DNA of 35,267 nt from a virus, in the IMG/VR virus record IMGVR_UViG_3300010354_000269, positions 1-35,267 of that record; one strand, written 5' to 3'. Shown here piece after piece: positions 9,019-14,972 of this stretch. The notes beneath the pieces are model-generated. The model searched no databases, was not told the origin of the DNA, and saw only the letters and a list, made by a program, of their open reading frames with translations. Numbering within the stretch: the first letter of the stretch is position 1; every line of letters begins with the position of its first letter. The translations under genes and the position numbers were made by a program.

Positions 9019-9020
9019 AT

Positions 9021-9043
9021 AAAAACTCAGAGAAGACTGAGTT
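9021..9043 (-). terminator. Terminator hairpin overlapping a gene end, next to tRNA-Leu
   Basis: AACTCAG at 9037-9043 (minus-strand reading) pairs perfectly with CTGAGTT at 9024-9030 around a six-base loop, followed by TTT. The stop codon of the 59-aa gene is inside the stem. It may end the early transcript or mark the 5' side of the tRNA for processing. Confidence 0.65.
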
Positions 9044-9206
9044 GATCACTAGATTCTACCACATATGTTGCTGAATGCAACCTACAATATTCGTTGAATG
9101 TAATTTTCATTTCCTTATTCGTAAGACCACAATTTTCTGCAGCCTTAGGAACATTCCACTTTGCTGAAAACAGCATTTCCATCGATTGTCTTGTTTCTGG
9201 TCTCAT
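9027..9206 (-). CDS. Small protein, 59 aa, unknown function
   Basis: Reads MRPETRQSMEMLFSAKWNVP, KAAENCGLTNKEMKITFNEY, then CRLHSATYVVESSDQLSLL. The pattern AKWNVPKAAENCGLTNKEMKxxF resembles a helix-turn-helix of the resolvase or terminase-small-subunit type, so DNA binding is possible. The start overlaps the stop of the 60-aa gene by four bases (ATGA), which indicates coupled translation. Similar short proteins occur in other T4-like cyanophages as far as I recall. It is part of a two-gene early unit under the promoter at 9411-9439. Confidence 0.65.
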   Translation of the reverse strand: MRPETRQSMEMLFSAKWNVPKAAENCGLTNKEMKITFNEYCRLHSATYVVESSDQLSLL

Positions 9207-9385
9207 AGAGGATTTGCGTATGAAAGAGTTTCTTCATCCACTGTAGCACGAACGAATTCTAGCACGTTCATAAACTCTTCTACTGTATCACAGGTCACTT
9301 GCTTCTCATCACCTTCACTAGAATAAAGATACACAGTTCGTTTGACTGGATCTACAACACATCGTGTCAGGTATTCATCTTGCAT
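9203..9385 (-). CDS. Small early protein, 60 aa, unknown function
   Basis: Begins MQDEYLTRCVVDPVKRTVYL and continues with an acidic helix (VEEFMNVLEFVRATVDEETL). The short beta strands at the N-terminus followed by a helix suggest a compact alpha/beta domain. A textbook sigma70 promoter lies directly upstream, so it should be expressed early by host RNA polymerase. It is translationally coupled to the 59-aa helix-turn-helix-like protein. No family recognised. Confidence 0.65.
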   Translation of the reverse strand: MQDEYLTRCVVDPVKRTVYLYSSEGDEKQVTCDTVEEFMNVLEFVRATVDEETLSYANPL

Positions 9386-9410
9386 TCAGTCATCCGTTGA
9401 TTACCCTACT

Positions 9411-9439
9411 AATATAGCAGGTCGGTCACTAGGTGTCAA
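9411..9439 (-). promoter_or_regulatory. Early sigma70 promoter, TTGACA-17-TATATT
   Basis: The minus strand carries TTGACA (9434-9439), exactly 17 bases, then TATATT (9411-9416). Transcription would start near 9404, about 20 bases before the ATG at 9385. The -35 box lies inside the last codons of the upstream structural gene. This allows early expression of the small genes and tRNAs while the structural operon is silent. Confidence 0.85.
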
Positions 9440-10229
9440 GGGTTGGGGTGTTGATTTTGTAACTATAATTTGAATCTTGATATGTTGGGTCTGGATAATC
9501 TTTCCACGAATTTCCTGAGTATTCTACTACCAAACCATTTACATCCTTTCTTTCAGCATAAACGTGGAAGAAACAATCAATTGGCATTCCACCCTTCGAT
9601 TGTAAATAGATTTTTTCTTCATCCCATCTTTTAACAATAACATCTTGATGAGAACCAATCGGTTGAATTTGAACAGAAATACTTTGAGTATGAACTAAAT
9701 CTTTCCAATACCAAGGAAGTTCAATTTCAGTTTTACTTGTTACTCTACCTCTAAAATATACACCAACTTCCGGTCCTTCGATACAAGCATAACGAAGTCG
9801 CATTCCCTCTTGGGATGGATGCTTCATGTCAAATGGTTTTGGTCTTGAGTCTGCTGTGTTAAATCTATCAGACAAATCTCCAATGTTTGGATGATCAAAA
9901 TACGCATTTCCACCAACATAAAGTGGATAGTCAGTTGGACCTTCTACTTTTAATGCATTATCAGTTTTTCCATCACCTTCAATAATCACGTCTCCGGTAA
10001 CATGCAATGTTCTATCCGGAGTTTCTGTTTGATTATTGGTAAGTTCCCCAAGCATCACAGTAGCCTTTACACTTGAGAACTCTTCTCCAACATTAAAAGG
10101 TCCTTGAAAATAAGATGACCCAGTAACTGGTCTTCCATTATCATCTCTACAACAGTTTGGAGTAGATTCAACACTAGTAACATAAAGTGGTCCAGACATT
10201 AACTCTGGACTATTACAAACTGAACTCAT
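9429..10229 (-). CDS. Virion structural protein, 266 aa
   Basis: The N-terminal half has short beta-rich segments typical of fibre shafts (TLHVTGDVIIEGDG, PLYVGGNAYF). The C-terminal half holds a block RLRYACIEGPEVGVYFRGRV (about 143-162) followed by ELPWYWKDLV, then a long beta domain. This block recurs at the end of many phage fibre and structural proteins. The gene is last in the baseplate hub operon, 14 bases after the beta-helix protein, so a small baseplate- or fibre-attached component is likely. The exact role is unknown. Confidence 0.65.
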   Translation of the reverse strand: MSSVCNSPELMSGPLYVTSVESTPNCCRDDNGRPVTGSSYFQGPFNVGEEFSSVKATVMLGELTNNQTETPDRTLHVTGDVIIEGDGKTDNALKVEGPTDYPLYVGGNAYFDHPNIGDLSDRFNTADSRPKPFDMKHPSQEGMRLRYACIEGPEVGVYFRGRVTSKTEIELPWYWKDLVHTQSISVQIQPIGSHQDVIVKRWDEEKIYLQSKGGMPIDCFFHVYAERKDVNGLVVEYSGNSWKDYPDPTYQDSNYSYKINTPTLDT

Positions 10230-10243
10230 ACCAATCTCCTAAA

Positions 10244-10813
10244 TTATGTTTTAAATGGCAAATTAAGTGTGGATGGGAATGTGGTTGTTTTCAGCAGTTT
10301 TGTACCAACACCTGTCAACTTTTCTATTGACCCACCATACATTTTCATAATATTTATTGCTGACATTTGAAGTGTCCCATCAGTTATTATATTGCAAACT
10401 TCATCTGCTGTCACATCAATCTTTTTAGAAATTAAATTAATACTTTCATTTCCATCTAAGGTTATATTCCCATTACTATTATCAGAACCTTTCGCAATCA
10501 TATCAATATTTTCTGCTTCAATACGAATACGACCTTTTGTTTTAATTACAATATCACCACTTGCAGCATCAAAATACATTCCAGGTTGCCCTTTAGGAAT
10601 GTTATCTCCACATACTACTTGATATCTACCTCTTGCTCTTGTACTAATCCAACCTTTTCTTGGTTCTGTTTGATCTAGTGTAATATACTCAAGTCCACCT
10701 TGTCCCTGGAGCATTACGGAGGATTTTACTTGATCTTGATGAATGTGCCCATATCTAATGGCACCATCTTTTGTTTGTACAACTTTTGATTCGTTATTTA
10801 CTGACTTTGCCAT
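10244..10813 (-). CDS. Beta-helix-like structural protein, candidate hub spike (189 aa)
   Basis: The centre is a series of short alternating strands (GDIVIKTKGRIRIEAENIDM, NGNITLDGNESINLISKKID) of the kind seen in triple-stranded beta-helices of T4 gp5 and VgrG spikes. The N-terminus (MAKSVNNESKVVQTKDGAIR) looks like an attachment segment. The gene overlaps the 341-aa gene by one base (TAATG) and lies two genes downstream of the gp5-like OB-fold hub protein, which itself has no such helix. I infer that it is the separate membrane-piercing spike. An alternative is a general baseplate decoration protein. Confidence 0.55.
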   Translation of the reverse strand: MAKSVNNESKVVQTKDGAIRYGHIHQDQVKSSVMLQGQGGLEYITLDQTEPRKGWISTRARGRYQVVCGDNIPKGQPGMYFDAASGDIVIKTKGRIRIEAENIDMIAKGSDNSNGNITLDGNESINLISKKIDVTADEVCNIITDGTLQMSAINIMKMYGGSIEKLTGVGTKLLKTTTFPSTLNLPFKT

Positions 10814-11838
10814 TAGAACTTACCTACACAATCTACGACTTTAACAACAGTTGCGGTAGCTGGTATTGATATAACTTGCTCTGGTTCAACAACTCTAAAA
10901 ATTGGAGAAAACTCTGCATTATATCCAGTGTCAGAAATAACCTCAATCTCAGGAATATCATCAAATCCCAATCCAGGTTTTATTACATTTACTCCAACTA
11001 CTTGCCCACCTTGAATGATTGGTTTTAAAACAGCACCTTTATCCGGAGTAACTTGAATTGTATCAGTTGGTTGATACCCAAAACCACCATCTAAAATTAC
11101 AACTTCCTCAATTTCAAGAAGAACTGGATATACATTTGGAGGGGCAGTTATTGGAGTGGGTGGAATATAAGTGCTATTTGGAGGAGGATTTACTCCTGAG
11201 GGAACGACATAATATCTACCATCGTCCGTTATCGCATACCCCTCATCAACTTCTTTCCAAACTCTACCATCACCACCCAAACTACCATCGGGTGTTGAAA
11301 TATAACCATCACCAACAGATTCTATGGTTATATTTTTAATTTGCAATTCTCCACCTGCAGTTGTTGTTCCAACTCCAACTGTTTTCATATTTGCTTTTAC
11401 CTTAGATCCATTTCCCTTACCACATTCATCTATCAATTCAATAAATGGAGCTTCTGTGTAATTTCTACCTGGATTTACAAGATCAAACCCAATTACAGAA
11501 TTGGAATTTGGACTAATAATAGCATTAGCAACTGCACCAAATCCACCACCACCAAATATTTTTACTTTTGGTGGACCGCATTGTTGTGGGGCAGTTGGGC
11601 AAGATGGTGCAGTTGGTAAAAGATTTTTTGGTTGCAATTCCAAAACTTGAGTTATATTTAACTCTTTTTGGACACCATCACCATCTTGAAAATAAAACTT
11701 GGTTCCTGGGCGAAGTTTTTCAACTTGTTTTGCTTGTTCTTGAGTAATATTATCTACTCTTTTACCATCATTATCAAAGTAAGATACTTTGATAGATTGT
11801 TTTGGTAAATTTTTATCTAGATTTAATTTTCCTGCCAT
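10813..11838 (-). CDS. Virion structural protein with Gly-Phe-Gly-Tyr-type repeats (341 aa)
   Basis: Contains a proline-rich stretch (about 73-92) and several copies of a short module with consensus G-x-G-Y/F-x-x-x-P-x-I-x-V, for example GFGYQPTDTIQV, GLGFDDIPEIEV and GRNYTEAPFIEL. Related modules occur in the 2004-aa fibre-like protein (GFGYGSG...). Each probably forms a beta hairpin. It sits between the gp5-like hub gene (five bases away) and the spike candidate. A tail or baseplate role is inferred from the operon; it is not assigned to a T4 gene. Confidence 0.65.
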   Translation of the reverse strand: MAGKLNLDKNLPKQSIKVSYFDNDGKRVDNITQEQAKQVEKLRPGTKFYFQDGDGVQKELNITQVLELQPKNLLPTAPSCPTAPQQCGPPKVKIFGGGGFGAVANAIISPNSNSVIGFDLVNPGRNYTEAPFIELIDECGKGNGSKVKANMKTVGVGTTTAGGELQIKNITIESVGDGYISTPDGSLGGDGRVWKEVDEGYAITDDGRYYVVPSGVNPPPNSTYIPPTPITAPPNVYPVLLEIEEVVILDGGFGYQPTDTIQVTPDKGAVLKPIIQGGQVVGVNVIKPGLGFDDIPEIEVISDTGYNAEFSPIFRVVEPEQVISIPATATVVKVVDCVGKF

Positions 11839-11843
11839 ATCAA

Positions 11844-13385
11844 TTAAAAGAAGGTAACATTCCCAGATTGAACTGCTTGTCTAGCCTGCTCAGTAGTTCC
11901 AAATTCTTCATCAACTTGCTCTCTCTTAGCACCTTGCTCTCGAATAAGATTTTGTTCTTGTGCAGCAACTGATTGAGTTTCGACATTTGATTGTCCAACA
12001 GAAAGTTGTTCCGTAGATGCCTCTGCTGCATTATTAGTTATGCTAGCAGAAACTGGACCATCCGCACTTCCATTACCTTGACCTGTTGCTTGTTCCGTTG
12101 TTGGATTTCCTGGAGTTGCCGCAGTATCTCCGCCATTTGTAGAACCTTTTGATTGAGTAATTTCATCATACTCTGAACATGATGGTTCTTCATCACATGA
12201 AAAGAAGGATAAAATTCCAGATATAAAATCTAATGCAGTAAATAAATTCATAATAAGATTTAGTGCTTTTCCAGTGATAGCACTGATCAATGCAATTATT
12301 GGAGTTAAAGCAGCATTAACAGCATTCAATACGGTATTGAGAATTGTATCAATAAGTTTACCAATAATATTCTCTACAGCACACATTGGTGCATTGATAA
12401 ACTTATCTAGAATATCTTTCAAAAGTGATTCAAATTGTTGCTGTAGTGCCTTTACAACTTTTCCAAATACACAAGAAATAGTATTCAGTGATTTAGATTT
12501 CTCCTTATTAAATTTTGCAATTTGAGTTGGAAATAAAAATGGAACTGCTTTGCGTATTCCTTTTTCTATAGTACTAAGAATATATCCACGAACACCACCA
12601 ATAATGGTTTTCATAAAAGAAGCAGCCTCAGATGCTGCGGATGAAATATATGGTTGAATTTGATTTGCTAATGATTGAGCATCCGCAATAAAACCTTGAG
12701 CTTTTGTTGTTTCTTTTTTTATTCTCTCAATATCACCAAGAAGATTTTTAATTGTCCTCTGAATTCCTTTCATTTCAGAGTTATTTTTCTTGCACTTTCT
12801 TGTAGATGCAAGGGGTTTAATTACATTCTTATCTTGCTGTTGAGTTTTCCAAGCATACGTATTAATATGATAAGTATCAAAAGTATTCAAAACTTTATCA
12901 TTAAGAAGTCTCAAATTATCTGGAACTTTTGCTTTTGGATTATATAAATCAGTGTAAATATCAAATCCAGATGTTGGCCCTTCACTTCTTTTTTTAGGAA
13001 CTTCATTCTGCGAATTACCAAGAACTCCATCAATGTAAGGTTCTTGACCTCCCATACCATCCATAAAAAAACCAGTCACCATCGTACCAGCTGCAAGAGA
13101 TGGAGTTTCTCCATATCCACCGATACCACTACCAGAAGTAACTGGCAAAACTACATTTGCCATAACCATTTCTTCTGGTTTCAGTTCAGTTTTATTGCCA
13201 CTATGCCAACCAACAATCCTAACTTTATAACGATATCCCCAACCTTTGATAGAACTTCTGTCCTCAAAAGTAGTTGAAGCAGCATTATTTTGCCAGGTTT
13301 TGCTTTCTTCAATTCTCCCAAACCAACGAGGAAGAATTGAAGCAAATCCAGAATCGAATAATGAACCAGAAGTTGCCTCAGACAT
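11844..13385 (-). CDS. 5: Baseplate hub subunit, gp5-like OB-fold protein without lysozyme
   Basis: The N-terminal 130 residues match the T4 gp5 OB-fold: YKVRIVGWHSGNKTELKPEE (about 53-72), VVLPVTSGSGIGGYGETPSL, and GTMVTGFFMDGMGGQEPYID (99-118). The T4 protein (575 aa) then has a T4-type lysozyme and a beta-helix. Here residues 150-400 are instead a long, mostly helical, hydrophobic region rich in Ile and Leu, and the tail is low-complexity Ser/Thr/Gln/Glu. No lysozyme motif is visible. It lies two bases from the small upstream gene and downstream of the gp27-like hub gene, as expected for partners in the hub. Confidence 0.8.
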   Translation of the reverse strand: MSEATSGSLFDSGFASILPRWFGRIEESKTWQNNAASTTFEDRSSIKGWGYRYKVRIVGWHSGNKTELKPEEMVMANVVLPVTSGSGIGGYGETPSLAAGTMVTGFFMDGMGGQEPYIDGVLGNSQNEVPKKRSEGPTSGFDIYTDLYNPKAKVPDNLRLLNDKVLNTFDTYHINTYAWKTQQQDKNVIKPLASTRKCKKNNSEMKGIQRTIKNLLGDIERIKKETTKAQGFIADAQSLANQIQPYISSAASEAASFMKTIIGGVRGYILSTIEKGIRKAVPFLFPTQIAKFNKEKSKSLNTISCVFGKVVKALQQQFESLLKDILDKFINAPMCAVENIIGKLIDTILNTVLNAVNAALTPIIALISAITGKALNLIMNLFTALDFISGILSFFSCDEEPSCSEYDEITQSKGSTNGGDTAATPGNPTTEQATGQGNGSADGPVSASITNNAAEASTEQLSVGQSNVETQSVAAQEQNLIREQGAKREQVDEEFGTTEQARQAVQSGNVTFF

Positions 13386-13387
13386 GA

Positions 13388-13603
13388 TTAATCTTCATAA
13401 ATTCTACACTCAAGTGCATTTGGATTTTCATCACAGAACATTTCAAATCCTGTTGGATCATGATCAGTATCTGGATGATTTGCTTGATATTTTTCTAAAT
13501 GCTCCAATTCATCTTCTAAGTGACGACGGCGTTGACCACTAGTATTAGGATCATCTAGTTGATCTTTGTCATCATTTATATGTTGTTGAAGTGTCTTGTC
13601 CAT
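13388..13603 (-). CDS. Small charged protein, 71 aa, in the hub operon
   Basis: Reads MDKTLQQHINDDKDQLDDPN and continues with a His/Glu-rich coiled helix (RRRHLEDELEHLEKY). The end, CDENPNALECRIYED, contains two cysteines. It fits exactly between the gp27-like and gp5-like genes, with two bases before the latter. It could be a hub assembly factor, but no T4 counterpart is recognised. The ATG at 13603 is preferred over an upstream TTG. Confidence 0.6.
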   Translation of the reverse strand: MDKTLQQHINDDKDQLDDPNTSGQRRRHLEDELEHLEKYQANHPDTDHDPTGFEMFCDENPNALECRIYED

Positions 13604-13624
13604 ATGACACAAAATAGTTGATAT

Positions 13625-13633
13625 TATTTATTA
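13625..13633 (-). promoter_or_regulatory. Late promoter box TAATAAATA fused to a stop codon
   Basis: The minus strand reads TAATAAATA, where the first TAA is the stop codon of the gp27-like gene. It lies 22 bases upstream of the ATG at 13603 and so could start a late transcript for the small gene and gp5. It matches the NATAAATA late pattern. Confidence 0.5.
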
Positions 13634-14968
13634 CCTTACTATAGGCTTTCTGCCATAAGAATCACGAATTAATTCAAGATATGTATAAGTTTCGTTTGGT
13701 TTAATATGATGACATAGACTGGATATTAGATAAACTCCACCCAGTCTCTTATTTGTGGATTGATTTGGTTTGGATGATTGTTCTGGAAAATCGCAAAAAA
13801 TAAGATCTCCTGCTCTTAAATCAAAATCTCCAGGTATTGTAATGTTTAGTTTTAAAGTAAACACTTGATTATATCTCATAGCAGCTTGATTCATTATCTG
13901 AGACTTATCCATGTCTAATTCAGAAGATCTTTTCAATTGTTCTTGAAGATTTTTTCCATCTGGCAAAAATCCAACAGAATCAAAACTATAAGAAATTCTA
14001 GATGGATTTTGAATAAACAATGAATTGACAAAATTAAAATCCAATCCAGCTAAGGTAACTCCACTTTCTTGTGTATTAATATCAATTGGATTTTCTCTAT
14101 AAGAACTTTCCTTTGAATTAAATCCTTTATTGCTGGAATTGTAAGTCCCCATCATTAAGTTACTCTGAAAATCCCCACCACTTGAAGACTCAAATTTTAA
14201 TATTTTTCCATCATAACCAACTGGAACAACGGATGATGTTGTATTATTGAAGATATATTTTTTAATTGGGATGCGATCAAATAATCCATCAACTGATTTA
14301 AACTTAAACCCGTCATAATTTTCAAAGAAAAAGTATCCAGCACTTTTTCCAACAGAACCTTGTTTTTGTGGTATGGATTTTTTACATAACCAAAGAATTG
14401 TCCAATATGGTTTTTTATTTGTTCCAATGAAATTAAATTTGTTTTCGGTAACTTCAATATCAAGTTGCTTTTCAGTTTTTATTACATCCTTTAAAATTTT
14501 ATTTACAGAATCTGATATTCTGCCATCATACCTTTTAACGACTCTAGAAGTTTCATTAACTAAAAATTCTTTTGAGACAAGTTCAATAGAATACATTGTT
14601 TTCTGAGTATGCTCAGATATTTTCTGTCTTTTATTCAAGTATAATGCTTTACTATCGGTCGTAAAGGAAAGTTTATTTGGAGTCTTATTTCCATCTTCAA
14701 AAGAAAGTAATACTTTTTCACCATTGCCCATTTTTAAAGCATCATCTAAACCAATTTTTCCACCAGTCCCATCATCAGCAGGCGCAGCGTTTCCAGTATC
14801 AATAACAACTGCTGTTAATTTTACAGTTTCTGATAATATATTTTCATAATAATTTAATTCTAAAACACCTTGAGAAACATCGCAAGAGTCTCCTCCAGCA
14901 TTTGGAAAAATTTCAAATCTTGTAATATTATTATCTGATTTTTTGGTCGATTCTACTCTTGTTGGCAT
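13631..14968 (-). CDS. 27: Baseplate hub subunit, gp27-like
   Basis: A 445-aa protein (T4 gp27 is 391 aa) placed between the tape-measure-region genes and gp5, as in other contractile tails. Recognisable parts are an N-terminal beta domain (FEIFPNAGGDSCDVSQGVLE), a central region YWTILWLCKKSIPQ typical of the gp27/gpD/VgrG hub domain, and a C-terminal beta barrel (LRAGDLIFCDFPEQ, GGVYLISSLCHHIKPNETYT, LELIRDSYGRKP). Proteins of this fold form the trimeric hub ring that carries gp5. The start ATG is four bases after the upstream stop. Confidence 0.75.
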   Translation of the reverse strand: MPTRVESTKKSDNNITRFEIFPNAGGDSCDVSQGVLELNYYENILSETVKLTAVVIDTGNAAPADDGTGGKIGLDDALKMGNGEKVLLSFEDGNKTPNKLSFTTDSKALYLNKRQKISEHTQKTMYSIELVSKEFLVNETSRVVKRYDGRISDSVNKILKDVIKTEKQLDIEVTENKFNFIGTNKKPYWTILWLCKKSIPQKQGSVGKSAGYFFFENYDGFKFKSVDGLFDRIPIKKYIFNNTTSSVVPVGYDGKILKFESSSGGDFQSNLMMGTYNSSNKGFNSKESSYRENPIDINTQESGVTLAGLDFNFVNSLFIQNPSRISYSFDSVGFLPDGKNLQEQLKRSSELDMDKSQIMNQAAMRYNQVFTLKLNITIPGDFDLRAGDLIFCDFPEQSSKPNQSTNKRLGGVYLISSLCHHIKPNETYTYLELIRDSYGRKPIVR

Positions 14969-14972
14969 ATAT

